A stretch of DNA of 64,000 bases from Mycolicibacterium komossense (GTDB lineage: Bacteria; Actinomycetota; Actinomycetes; Mycobacteriales; Mycobacteriaceae): the NCBI RefSeq assembly GCF_025822605.1, contig NZ_JACKTY010000040.1, positions 187 to 64,186 of the forward strand, in the 5' to 3' direction. The notes beneath the pieces are model-generated. The model worked only from the letters and a program-made list of their open reading frames with translations, had not been told where the DNA came from and did no database searches. Position 1 is the stretch's first letter. Every line of letters begins with the position of its first letter. Below, in pieces: positions 26,377-34,575 of this stretch. Position numbers and translations under genes: made by a program.

Positions 26377-26795
26377 TGCTCAGCCGACAGATGCAGGGCA
26401 GGTTCGCGGATGCACCCGTGGCCAGACTCGCCACGGCTACCCCCGACGGGGTCCCACATCTGGTGCCGATCGTGTTCGCGGTATTCGGCGACACGCTCTA
26501 CACCGCCGTCGACGGGAAGCCGAAATCGACGCACCGGCTACGCCGGCTGGCCAATATCGAGCAGAACCCCCGGGTGAGTGTGCTCGTGGACCACTACGGG
26601 CCGGACTGGAGCCGACTGTGGTGGGTCCGAGCCGACGGTATCGCCCGCGTGCATCGCGACGGCACTGCCGTGGAGGTCGGAACCAGTATGTTGCGGGCCA
26701 AGTACCCGCAGTACCAATCAGTTCCGCTCGACGGCCCGGTGATCGCCATCGAGGTGACCCGTTGGTCGTCGTGGTCGGGGGGACCGCGCGGCTAG
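26373..26795 (+). CDS. PPOX-class F420-dependent oxidoreductase (TIGR03668-like)
   Basis: 140 aa, a single split beta-barrel. RFADAPVARLATATPDGVPHLVPIVFA is the typical N-terminal strand pair, and DGKPKSTHRLRRLANIEQNPRVSVLVDHY carries the cofactor-contacting basic residues. Mycobacterial members of this family use F420 rather than FMN. ATG at 26373 overlaps the HugZ-like stop; a second ATG follows immediately. Function within the trio unknown. Confidence 0.8.
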   Translation: MMLSRQMQGRFADAPVARLATATPDGVPHLVPIVFAVFGDTLYTAVDGKPKSTHRLRRLANIEQNPRVSVLVDHYGPDWSRLWWVRADGIARVHRDGTAVEVGTSMLRAKYPQYQSVPLDGPVIAIEVTRWSSWSGGPRG

Positions 26796-26798
26796 CCT
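26793..26798 (+). promoter_or_regulatory. Probable -10 box for leaderless paiB-like transcript
   Basis: TAGCCT followed by 7 nt and ATG at 26806. It matches the mycobacterial TANNNT -10 element at leaderless spacing, and no ribosome site is present. Confidence 0.45.
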
Positions 26799-26805
26799 GT
26801 TTGGC

Positions 26806-27444
26806 ATGTACACGCCCGCCTTCAACAGCGTCGAGGAAGAGACCGCCATCCGGGCGATGGTCTCCGCTATCGGGTCGGCGCAGTTCGTCACGGTCGACGA
26901 TGACGGCTTCCCCACCGCGACACTGCTTCCCATCATCTGGGAACGCGACACCGTGATCGCGCATATCGCCCGCGCCAATCCGCAATGGGGCACCGTCGCC
27001 GACGGCAGCCCGGCGTTGCTGATCTGCGCTGGGCCGCAGGCCTACATCAGCCCGTCGTGGTACGCCGCGAAATACGAGCACGGCCGGGTGGTGCCGACCT
27101 GGAACTACACCGCGGTGCACCTGACGGGCACGGTGCGCGTCCACCACGACGCGGACTGGCTACACCAGGCGGTGGATCGGCTGACCATCACACACGAAGG
27201 CCCACGCGAGCTGCCCTGGCAGGTCACCGACGCGCCGGAGGCCTTCATCCAGGGCCAGCTGCGCGGCATCGTCGGCCTGGAGATCACGGTGACACGTGTC
27301 GAGGGCAAGGCGAAGCTCAGCCAGAACCGGTCAGCGGCAGATCGTCGCGGTGTCGTCGAGGGGCTGCGCGGGGAGGCTGCGGTGGGCGCCGAGGCGGTCG
27401 CCTCCGAAATGGAAAGGGCCATGGCGACCGGCCTGAGCGAGTGA
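26806..27444 (+). CDS. FMN-binding negative transcriptional regulator-like protein (PaiB family)
   Basis: 212 aa. PaiB-type split-barrel: MYTPAFNSVEEETAIRAMV, LPIIWERDTVIAHIARANPQW, and YISPSWYAAKYEHGRVVPTWNY, the family's most conserved part. Bacillus PaiB represses degradative enzymes, though the mechanism is unclear. A TAGCCT box lies 7 nt before the ATG, which suggests a leaderless transcript of its own. It is third in a row of split-barrel proteins. Confidence 0.85.
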   Translation: MYTPAFNSVEEETAIRAMVSAIGSAQFVTVDDDGFPTATLLPIIWERDTVIAHIARANPQWGTVADGSPALLICAGPQAYISPSWYAAKYEHGRVVPTWNYTAVHLTGTVRVHHDADWLHQAVDRLTITHEGPRELPWQVTDAPEAFIQGQLRGIVGLEITVTRVEGKAKLSQNRSAADRRGVVEGLRGEAAVGAEAVASEMERAMATGLSE

Positions 27445-27471
27445 GTCGGAAGCGTGTGATCTGATGGCGCA

Positions 27472-28476
27472 ATGGCCCCGACGGGATGCAGTATCCGAGG
27501 CCGCGTATGGCGCGCCGGCCAGCCGCAGGACGATTTCGACTTCGACCGCATCTCCGACTATCTCCTCGAGGATGGCGCGCTGTTCTGGGTCGACATGTAC
27601 GACCCGGACCATGACGCACTCTCGGCGCTGGCCGGCGAACTCGGCCTCAACATCTGGGCTGTCGAGGATGCCGTCGCACCGTCGGAGCGCGTGAAGGCGA
27701 CGGTCTACGGCAGCCACACATTCTTCACCGTGTACGCCGTCGACGTGGTGAACGCGGACGCGGCGGGCGACGCTCAGTCCACGCTGACCAAACACCGCAT
27801 CTCGGCGTTCGTCCTGCCGCACGGCCTGGTCACCGTCCGATTGCGGCCGGACTGGGACATCGACCAGGTGTCGCAGCGCTGGGATGAGCTCGGCGGGCAG
27901 CAGTACGGCGTGGGTGCGCTGGTACACGGGCTGCTCGACGTCGTGGTCGACGGGCATTTCGACGCCATCCAGATTCTCGACGACTCCATCGAGGCGATCG
28001 AGGACGAGCTGTTCGACCCGCCCTCACAGAAAGCCGGCATCCAGCGCCGCACCTTCACCCTGCGCAAAGATCTGGTCGCCCTGCGACGCGTGGTCCTGCC
28101 GATGCGTGAGGTGGTCAACGCCATCCAGCATCACCGGCTCGACTCCAACAAGGCCCCCGAACTAGACCCGCTCTACGTGGATCTCTATGACCACGTGCTG
28201 CGCGTCTCGGAGTGGACCGAATCGGTGCGCGACATGGTGACCACCGTGTTCGAGACCAACCTGTCGCTGCAGGACGCACGGCTCAACACCGTAATGAAGA
28301 AGCTGACGGGGTGGGCGGCCATCATCGCCGTCCCGACGGCGATCACCGGGTTCTACGGCCAGAATGTGCCCTATCCGGGTTTCGGTGCGACCTGGGGTTT
28401 CGTCGTCAGCAGCGCGTTGATGGTGGTCATCGTGGTCGTCCTCTACGTCAGCTTCCGCCGCCGCGACTGGTTGTGA
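27472..28476 (+). CDS. CorA-family magnesium/divalent cation transporter
   Basis: 334 aa. A cytoplasmic funnel domain (about 1-265) is followed by two C-terminal membrane helices (about 272-293 and 309-328). The pore signature YGMN of CorA reads YGQN (residues 295-298), followed by VPYPGF; this variant seems usual in actinobacteria. A positively charged end (SFRRRDWL) is typical. Start at ATG 27472; a nearby ATG at 27464 is in another frame. Confidence 0.9.
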   Translation: MAPTGCSIRGRVWRAGQPQDDFDFDRISDYLLEDGALFWVDMYDPDHDALSALAGELGLNIWAVEDAVAPSERVKATVYGSHTFFTVYAVDVVNADAAGDAQSTLTKHRISAFVLPHGLVTVRLRPDWDIDQVSQRWDELGGQQYGVGALVHGLLDVVVDGHFDAIQILDDSIEAIEDELFDPPSQKAGIQRRTFTLRKDLVALRRVVLPMREVVNAIQHHRLDSNKAPELDPLYVDLYDHVLRVSEWTESVRDMVTTVFETNLSLQDARLNTVMKKLTGWAAIIAVPTAITGFYGQNVPYPGFGATWGFVVSSALMVVIVVVLYVSFRRRDWL

Positions 28477-28486
28477 CCCGGCCCGC

Positions 28487-28492
28487 TAAAGT
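28487..28492 (+). promoter_or_regulatory. Probable -10 box for leaderless SGNH hydrolase transcript
   Basis: TAAAGT, 7 nt before ATG 28500, with no Shine-Dalgarno sequence between corA and the start. Matches the TANNNT leaderless pattern seen several times in this window. Confidence 0.45.
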
Positions 28493-28499
28493 CCCGCTC

Positions 28500-29261
28500 A
28501 TGGCTTTCTCCCGCTACGTCGCGATCGGCGACAGCCAGACCGAGGGGCTCTGGGACGGCGCCGATTCCACCCTGGTGGGATTCGCGGACCGGCTCGCCAT
28601 CCGGCTCGACGAGCTTTACCCGGGACTGCTGTACGCGAACCTCGCCGTCCGCGGCCGCCGTGTCGGTGATGTGCTCAACCACCAACTGCCACAGGCATTG
28701 TCGATGGAAGCCGATCTGATCACAGTCTGCGTCGGCATGAACGACGCGACTCTGCCCGGGCGCTCCTTCGAACGCGCCCTGCTTCAACTGGACGTCTTGC
28801 ACGAACGACTCGCCGCCTCCGGCGCCGCGGTGGTGACCACGACGTTTCCGAATGTGGCCAAGACGCTGCCGGTGGGCCGGCTGCTGGCGGCGAGAATCAT
28901 CCGCATCAACACCGCTATCCGCAGCGCCGCAACGCAATACGGGTTCCACCTGGTGGACCTCTACACCGCACCGTCGATGATCGAGCGCGACACCTGGAGC
29001 ACCGACCGGATGCATGCATCGACCAAAGGCCACATCCTGTTCGCGGCAGCTGCCGCCGAGGCTCTCGGACTGCCCGGCAGCAGCCACGACTGGGCGCAGG
29101 CCGCCGGCGCCGGTGCAGCGCCGGGCCCAGGGGCCCGCGCGTTCGCTCAGCTGCAGTGGACGCGAAACATGCTGGCGCCGTGGATCTGGCGGCACCTGCG
29201 CGGGCGCTCCGCGGGCGACGGCCGGGCACCGAAACGGCCTGTCCTGCACGGCGTGAGATGA
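28500..29261 (+). CDS. SGNH/GDSL hydrolase
   Basis: 253 aa. Block I AIGDSQTEG with nucleophile Ser12, block III GMND with Asn81, and block V DRMH with Asp169 and His172, so the catalytic residues are complete. The family contains esterases, lipases and carbohydrate deacetylases. There is no signal peptide, so it acts in the cytoplasm. The C-terminal 60 residues, rich in Ala, Gly and Arg, are an extension without clear fold. Overlaps the next hydrolase as ATGA. Confidence 0.88.
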   Translation: MAFSRYVAIGDSQTEGLWDGADSTLVGFADRLAIRLDELYPGLLYANLAVRGRRVGDVLNHQLPQALSMEADLITVCVGMNDATLPGRSFERALLQLDVLHERLAASGAAVVTTTFPNVAKTLPVGRLLAARIIRINTAIRSAATQYGFHLVDLYTAPSMIERDTWSTDRMHASTKGHILFAAAAAEALGLPGSSHDWAQAAGAGAAPGPGARAFAQLQWTRNMLAPWIWRHLRGRSAGDGRAPKRPVLHGVR

Positions 29262-30064
29262 GTCGGGTGAACCAGACGCTGGAAGTAGTCGACAAGGGCG
29301 AGGCCGGCGATCGGCATCGGACGCCGCTGTTGTTCGTCCATGGCGCCTTTCACAGTGCCTGGTGCTGGGACGAACACTTCCTCGATTTCTTCGCCGATCG
29401 CGGGTACCGCGCGGTGGCCCTGAACCTGCGGGGCCACGCAAACAGCCCGTCGCCGACACCGTTGAGCCGGTGCACGGTTGCCGACTACGTCGACGACGTG
29501 CACGCCGTAGCCCAGGGCCTGCCGACACCGCCGGTGGTGATCGGCCACTCGATGGGCGGATTCGTCGTGCAGAAGTACCTTGCCGCGCATGTCGCCCCCG
29601 CCGGAGTCCTGGTCGCTTCCGCCCCGCCGCGCGGCCTGGTGCCCGCCGTCGCCCGCATCATCCGGACGCACCCGCGGCACTCCGCGCGAACCAGGTCGCT
29701 GGACAAGCCGCTGGAATTCTTCGGTACCCCGCAGATCGCCCGGGCGTTGTTCTACAGCCCTGGCACTCCCGACGAGCTCGTCGACCGCTACGTCGGCCGG
29801 CTGCAGGACGAGAGCACCCGGGTGCTCTACCGCGACCTGACGTTCGGCGACTTGGCCCAGCCGAGGCGGGTAAGCGCGCCCATGCTGGTTCTCGGCGCCG
29901 AGCTGGACGGGTTCTTCAGCATGCGGGAAGTACGGGCGACGGCACGGGCGTACCGGACCGTGGCCGAGTTCTTCCCCGCGATGGGCCACAACATGATGCT
30001 GGAACCGGGTTGGGCGGCGGTCGCCGAACACATCGATACCTGGCTTACCGGCCAAGGCCTGTAA
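29258..30064 (+). CDS. Alpha/beta-fold hydrolase
   Basis: 268 aa. The oxyanion segment LLFVHGAFHSAWCW, nucleophile elbow GHSMGG (Ser98), an acidic residue in LGAELDGFF and His in AMGHNMML give a complete triad. No signal peptide. Translationally coupled to the SGNH hydrolase (ATGA), so the two probably act together, perhaps on an ester or acyl substrate that I cannot name. Confidence 0.88.
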   Translation: MSRVNQTLEVVDKGEAGDRHRTPLLFVHGAFHSAWCWDEHFLDFFADRGYRAVALNLRGHANSPSPTPLSRCTVADYVDDVHAVAQGLPTPPVVIGHSMGGFVVQKYLAAHVAPAGVLVASAPPRGLVPAVARIIRTHPRHSARTRSLDKPLEFFGTPQIARALFYSPGTPDELVDRYVGRLQDESTRVLYRDLTFGDLAQPRRVSAPMLVLGAELDGFFSMREVRATARAYRTVAEFFPAMGHNMMLEPGWAAVAEHIDTWLTGQGL

Positions 30065-30193
30065 CGGAACCGCCGCAACCTGCGACTCTTCTGGTAGCAA
30101 CGGGCTGTTAGCTGTGCAAACGAACGGTGCCCACTAGGATTCGGTGGTCGGGTTTGGTTTGCCAGTTTTGTCTTTGAAGGGATGGTTCCGAGG

Positions 30194-30964
30194 ATGATCA
30201 AGGCACCGCGAGCTCTACGATCTGCCCTCGTCGTGTTGGGGGCCAGCACCATCGCCCTGGCTTTGACCACCGGGCTGACGACCGGTACCGGCCAGGCGGC
30301 CGTCCCGACCCCGCTTCCCGGGGTGGCCGCGGTGAGCCCGTCCGCGGGCGAACGTGTCGGTGTCGGCATGCCGGTGACCGTGACCTTTGCCGGACCCGTC
30401 GCCGACCGCGCCGCCGCCGAACAGTCGATCCATTTCGTCTCGCCGAAGGACGTCACCGGGCGCTTCGCGTGGACCAGCCCGACCAGCGTCCAGTTCACCC
30501 CGGACACGTTCTGGCCGGCGCACTCGGAGATCAAAATGCTCGCGGGCGGAATTCCGATGAGCTTCGGCACCAACGCCGCGGTGGTCGGTGTCGCCGACCT
30601 GTCGGCCCACACCTTCACCGTCAGCATCGACGGTGTGGTCGCCAGGGATATGCCGGCGTCGATGGGCAAACCCGCGCACCCCACCCCGATCGGATCCTTC
30701 ACCGCGCTGGAGAAGCAGTCCCCGGTCGTCATGGACTCCCGCACCATCGGCATCCCGCTCAGCGACCCGGAGGGCTACAAGCTCACCGTGTACGACGCGG
30801 TCCGGGTCACCTGGGGTGGCGTCTACGTCCACGCGGCCCCATGGTCGGTGGCCTCACAGGGCAACTCGAACGTCAGCCACGGCTGTATCAACCTCAGCAA
30901 CGACAACGCCGCCTGGTACTACAACACCGTCAGCATCGGCGACCCGATCATCGTCCAGGCCTGA
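30194..30964 (+). CDS. L,D-transpeptidase, LdtMt1-like
   Basis: 256 aa. Makes 3-3 cross-links in peptidoglycan outside the membrane. A signal peptide (about 1-35) precedes a bacterial Ig-like domain (about 40-130) and a YkuD catalytic domain (about 133-256) with VYVHAAPWSV and SHGCINLS, catalytic Cys about 231. The order and sequence (MPASMGKPAHPTPIGSF, VVMDSRTIGIPL) closely follow M. tuberculosis LdtMt1 (Rv0116c). Start either 30194 or the in-frame ATG at 30182. A TAGGAT at 30135-30140 may be its -10 box. Confidence 0.93.
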   Translation: MIKAPRALRSALVVLGASTIALALTTGLTTGTGQAAVPTPLPGVAAVSPSAGERVGVGMPVTVTFAGPVADRAAAEQSIHFVSPKDVTGRFAWTSPTSVQFTPDTFWPAHSEIKMLAGGIPMSFGTNAAVVGVADLSAHTFTVSIDGVVARDMPASMGKPAHPTPIGSFTALEKQSPVVMDSRTIGIPLSDPEGYKLTVYDAVRVTWGGVYVHAAPWSVASQGNSNVSHGCINLSNDNAAWYYNTVSIGDPIIVQA

Positions 30965-31025
30965 TCAGCGCTGCGACCGATGCGGAGCGAGAACAGTGCG
31001 ATGAGGCGGAGCCGCGCAATCGGGC

Positions 31026-31214
31026 TCAGGTTTCTTTGATCGCGTGTTCCGGGCAGGCCCCGATCGCCTCCCGGACCGCGCCCTCGAAATCCGTGGGGAT
31101 CTCGTCGGTGATCGCCTCTGCGTAGCCGTCGTCGGTCAGGGTGAAGACCTCCGGGCAGACGCCGACGCACACCCCGTGCCCGCCGCAGCGATCGTCGTCG
31201 ATGACGACTTTCAT
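31026..31214 (-). CDS. 3Fe-4S ferredoxin, P450 redox partner, with His in the cluster motif
   Basis: 62 aa. Cluster motif C10-x2-H13-x2-C16 and C54-P. His replaces the second Cys of a 4Fe-4S motif, as in the mycobacterial P450 ferredoxins with a variable residue at that place. An additional Cys20-Pro sits where most relatives have Ala-Pro. Start ATG overlaps the P450 stop as TGATG, so the two are made together, and it is the likely electron donor of that P450. Confidence 0.92.
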   Translation of the reverse strand: MKVVIDDDRCGGHGVCVGVCPEVFTLTDDGYAEAITDEIPTDFEGAVREAIGACPEHAIKET

Positions 31215-32509
31215 CAAGCCCGGCCGTCCACCGGGATGACGTCCAGGTTCAGTTCGGTGAGGCCGCGCAGGATGAAGGTCGGCACATAGCTGAACCGGCG
31301 CGCGTCGGCGGGGCCGTGGTGCTCCTCGGAGATGGTGATCTCACTGGTCCGGGCGAGCAGCCGTTCGATGCTGACCCTGGCTTCGGCGCGGGCCAGCGGC
31401 GCGCCGGGGCAGGTGTGCACACCGCGGCCGAAAGCGATGTGGCGGCGGGCATTTGAGCGCGCGACGTCGAACGTGTCCGGATCCTCGAACTGGCGCGGAT
31501 CGCGGTTGGCCGCACCGTTCATCACCATCACCGTGGTGCCCGCCGGGATGTCCACCCCGCCGATGGTGATCGATCGCCGCGCCAACCGGAAGTCACCCTT
31601 GACCGGGCTCTCCAGCCGCAACATCTCTTCGACGAAATTCGACACCCGGTCCGGCTCGCTACGCAGCAGTTGTTGCAGGTCCGGTCGCTCGGCGAGCATC
31701 AGCAGGGCACCGCTGAGCAGTCGGACGGTGGTCTCCTGGCCGGCGGTGTAGAGGTTGGCCGCGATCCGTACGACGTCCATCACCTCAGGCGTCGAGCCGT
31801 CGGGGAAGGTGGCCGCAGCCATCTCGGTGAGTGCGTCGGCGCGCGGCTCGCGCCGGCGATCCTCGATGTAACCGGAGAACTTCGCGTACAGGTACTCCAG
31901 CGGGCTGTGCGTCATCGAGGCCGAACCGGTGGCGCCGACGCCGCCCTGGCGATGGTCCATCCGGGTGGCGAACTCGGCACGATCCTCTTCGGGCACCCCG
32001 AGCAGGTCGGCGATCACCGCGAGGGTGAACGGAGCGGCGAACCCGCGGATGTAGTCACCGCCGCCGGCGGCCAGATACGGATCCAGATAGCGGTCGGCGT
32101 GGTTCCACATGAACTCTTCGTTCAGCTTGAGTCGCTTGGGGGTGATGAGCCCCATCAGCAACGCCCGGTGCGCGGTGTGCGTCGGCGGATCCATCACCGT
32201 GACCTGATCGCTGAACGGCAGCTCGCTGCGGTGCTTGTCGATGAGTTCGGAGACCTCGTCGTCGGAGCGGCCTTCGAGCGGCACCGGAAATCCGGGGAAC
32301 GGACCGGTGACCGCCGAGCAGGACGAGAAGTTCTCCGAATCGCCGAAAACTGCGAGGGCCTCCTCGTAACCGGTCACCATCATGACGTTCTTGTGGGGTT
32401 CGCGCCGCACCGGGCAGCCCGACCGCATGGCCTCCATATAGGGGTACGGGTCGGCGACCAGGGTCTGGTCGGTGAAGAAATCAAGCTGCTCAAGTTCGCT
32501 CATCGTCAT
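31214..32509 (-). CDS. Cytochrome P450 with dedicated ferredoxin
   Basis: 431 aa (or 429 from ATG 32503, which has better spacing to GGAAG). AGQETTVR in the I-helix, EEMLRLES (ExxR), and heme loop FGRGVHTCPGAPLAR with Cys about 367. Followed immediately by the 3Fe-4S ferredoxin and divergent from a TetR gene, with a long palindrome between. The neighbouring SDR behind the TetR may oxidise the alcohol it makes. Substrate unknown. Confidence 0.93.
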   Translation of the reverse strand: MTMSELEQLDFFTDQTLVADPYPYMEAMRSGCPVRREPHKNVMMVTGYEEALAVFGDSENFSSCSAVTGPFPGFPVPLEGRSDDEVSELIDKHRSELPFSDQVTVMDPPTHTAHRALLMGLITPKRLKLNEEFMWNHADRYLDPYLAAGGGDYIRGFAAPFTLAVIADLLGVPEEDRAEFATRMDHRQGGVGATGSASMTHSPLEYLYAKFSGYIEDRRREPRADALTEMAAATFPDGSTPEVMDVVRIAANLYTAGQETTVRLLSGALLMLAERPDLQQLLRSEPDRVSNFVEEMLRLESPVKGDFRLARRSITIGGVDIPAGTTVMVMNGAANRDPRQFEDPDTFDVARSNARRHIAFGRGVHTCPGAPLARAEARVSIERLLARTSEITISEEHHGPADARRFSYVPTFILRGLTELNLDVIPVDGRA

Positions 32510-32571
32510 TCACTTCCACGTCGTTGGGCCGGTGTCGTTGGGCCGGGCACTCCTCGTTCACTCGCTTGAGG

Positions 32572-32610
32572 CTAGCCGATCGTAAAGCATAAGACTTTAC
32601 GATCGGCTAG
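32572..32610. promoter_or_regulatory. Operator between P450-ferredoxin and tetR: perfect 16-bp inverted repeat
   Basis: CTAGCCGATCGTAAAG and its exact complement flank the 7-nt spacer CATAAGA. It sits 62 bp upstream of the P450 and 43 bp upstream of the tetR start, so one repressor could control both arms. Confidence 0.75.
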
Positions 32611-32615
32611 TCCGC

Positions 32616-32633
32616 TACTATACGATCGACAAG
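32616..32633 (+). promoter_or_regulatory. Third operator half-site overlapping the tetR -10 box
   Basis: CTATACGATCGACAAG at 32618-32633 matches CTTTACGATCGGCTAG of the palindrome at 13 of 16 bases. TACTAT at 32616-32621, a good -10 element, overlaps it. A repressor bound here would block tetR transcription. Confidence 0.55.
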
Positions 32634-32652
32634 TGATAACGAGGAGGACGGG

Positions 32653-33258
32653 ATGGCTACCGCTGCAGCACTGGCGACCGACGGCGTGACCGACACGCGG
32701 CAGCGTCTCATCGATGTCGCCGTCGACCTGTTCACCCGCCACAGCTTTGCGGGAACGTCGTTGCAGATGATCGCCGACGAGCTGGGATTCACGAAAGCCG
32801 CTATTTACCACCACTTTCGGACTCGCGAGCAGCTTCTCGACGCGGTGGTCGAGCCGATCCTGGAGCGGCTGCGGGTGATCATCGGCGAAGCCGAGGAACT
32901 CCGCGGTGTCCATGCCCGCGCCGATCACATGCTCACCGGCTTCGCCGCGCTGGCAGTCGAGAACCGGGTGGTGGCGGTCCTCGCCGCCGACCCGGCGGTC
33001 TCCGAGATGCTGCGCTCACGCCGGGTCTGGGACGAACTGATCGACCGGCAGATGGCACTGCTCGCCGATGTCGAGGGCGGACCGGCCGGCATGGTCAAGG
33101 CCGCCGTGGTGCTGGCCGGCATCTCGGGCGCATCCGGACCGAACTTCGCCGGAATCGAGCGAGCCGATCTCCACCGCTATCTCGTCGAAACCGGCAGGCG
33201 CGCACTGGGGTTGCGCGCGCCTCGCAGTAGTCGCACCACCGCATCCGAAGAGTCGTAA
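32653..33258 (+). CDS. TetR family transcriptional regulator
   Basis: 201 aa. Helix-turn-helix at about 17-62 (TSLQMIADELGFTKAAIYHHFRTREQLL), then a ligand domain. GAGGAGG lies 5 nt before the ATG. Divergent from P450-ferredoxin around a 16-bp palindrome, with an SDR gene 34 bp downstream, so it likely controls all of these. Confidence 0.9.
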   Translation: MATAAALATDGVTDTRQRLIDVAVDLFTRHSFAGTSLQMIADELGFTKAAIYHHFRTREQLLDAVVEPILERLRVIIGEAEELRGVHARADHMLTGFAALAVENRVVAVLAADPAVSEMLRSRRVWDELIDRQMALLADVEGGPAGMVKAAVVLAGISGASGPNFAGIERADLHRYLVETGRRALGLRAPRSSRTTASEES

Positions 33259-33292
33259 CGGGCCAGTCCGCCCTGAGGGAAGGAAGTGTTTC

Positions 33293-34015
33293 ATGTCGAA
33301 GTCCAGCGCTGCCGAGAAGGTCGCCGTGGTGACCGGAGGCGCGTCAGGTATCGGGAAAGCCGTTGCCGAACGACTGAGCAAGGACGGCTATCGCGTCGCC
33401 GTCTTCGACCTGAATCCCGGCGACATCCCGCACTCCTACGCCGTGGACGTCACCGACCGCGCACAGATCGACACGGCACTGAAAAGCATCCACGAGGAGC
33501 TCGGCCCGGTTGCGATTCTGGTCAATGCTGCCGGGCTGGACGGTTTCACCCCCTTCCTCAAGATCTCGTTCGAGGAATGGCAGAAGGTGGTCAACGTCAA
33601 TCTGCACGGCGTCTTCCACGTCATCCAGGCGGTGCTGCCGGACATGATCGACGCGGGCTGGGGTCGCATCGTCAACATCTCGTCGTCGAGTACGCACTCG
33701 GGCACGCCGTTCATGACGCACTACGTCTCGGCGAAGTCCGCCGTCAACGGGCTGACCAAATCCCTGGCCCTGGAGTACGGGCCGAAGGGCATCACGGTCA
33801 ACGCGGTGCCGCCGGGCTTCATCGACACCCCGATGCTGCGCAAAGCCGAAGAGCGCGGCAACCTCGGCGATATCGAGAAGACCATCGCCGCAACGCCGGT
33901 GCGGCGCATCGGCAAGCCCGAGGACATCGCGGCGACGTGTGCGTTCCTGATCTCCGAGGAGGCCGGTTACATCACCGGCCAGATCGTCGGCGTCAACGGC
34001 GGCCGGAATACCTAG
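33293..34015 (+). CDS. SDR family oxidoreductase (FabG-like)
   Basis: 240 aa, classical short-chain dehydrogenase. TGGASGIG cofactor loop, NAAG, catalytic Ser in NISSSS, and YVSAKSA (Tyr-x3-Lys). Follows the TetR on the same strand with AGGGAAGGAAG before its ATG, so it is probably in the P450 regulon and oxidises or reduces an intermediate of that pathway. Short hairpin after the stop. Confidence 0.9.
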   Translation: MSKSSAAEKVAVVTGGASGIGKAVAERLSKDGYRVAVFDLNPGDIPHSYAVDVTDRAQIDTALKSIHEELGPVAILVNAAGLDGFTPFLKISFEEWQKVVNVNLHGVFHVIQAVLPDMIDAGWGRIVNISSSSTHSGTPFMTHYVSAKSAVNGLTKSLALEYGPKGITVNAVPPGFIDTPMLRKAEERGNLGDIEKTIAATPVRRIGKPEDIAATCAFLISEEAGYITGQIVGVNGGRNT

Positions 34016-34018
34016 CGC

Positions 34019-34034
34019 CTCGGCGTGCGCCGAG
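34019..34034. terminator. Short hairpin between convergent SDR and DUF1330 genes
   Basis: CTCGGC-GTGC-GCCGAG starts 4 bp after the SDR stop. It is a 6-bp GC stem without a T-run and could serve either strand. Confidence 0.4.
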
Positions 34035-34066
34035 CACGCGGGGTGCCGGAGTGACGCAATCAGCGT

Positions 34067-34351
34067 TCAGAAGCCGCTGAAGATCATCAGCTGACAGTCG
34101 GCGGCGGCCTGCCGCAGCGGGACGGCCTTTTGGTAGTCCTCGGAGAAGTACCAGGCCTTGGCGGCTTCCAGAGACTCGAACTCCATCAGCACCACCTGCC
34201 CCTTGCCGTCGCCTTCGGCGAACTCGGCGCCGGGGTCGATGGCCAGAATTTTGATGCCGGGGGTGACCGACTTCGCAACCTCGGCCATGTAGGCCTGCAT
34301 GCCCTGGGGATCCTTGATGTCTTCGGTGACGACGACGTAACCCTTGGCCAT
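34067..34351 (-). CDS. DUF1330 family protein
   Basis: 94 aa, a dimeric ferredoxin-like alpha/beta barrel. MAKGYVVVTEDIKDPQGMQAYM, VVLMEFESLEAAKAWYFSEDYQ and the PLRQAAADCQLMIFSG ending are typical. Function of the family is unknown. ATG 34351 has AGGAGAG at good spacing; the frame open upstream of it lacks homology. The following 224 bp up to zwf show no gene or strong signal. Confidence 0.85.
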   Translation of the reverse strand: MAKGYVVVTEDIKDPQGMQAYMAEVAKSVTPGIKILAIDPGAEFAEGDGKGQVVLMEFESLEAAKAWYFSEDYQKAVPLRQAAADCQLMIFSGF

Positions 34352-34575
34352 GACTCTCCTGACGCTTGACGCGGGTCTCCGGAATGAGAATTCCGCTCTC
34401 ATAGTTGCAACATGAGGTTCTCAGAAGGGTGCGCGATCGTCAACGGTGGGCAATGCCTGAAAGGAATCCTCGGCCAGCCATTACCTATCCGGAACCACGC
34501 CGGGCTGATTTGTGTAAACGGGGCCGCTCGACTGGGTGACAGACAGACCATCTGCCGTGCACAGGTGCGAGCACA

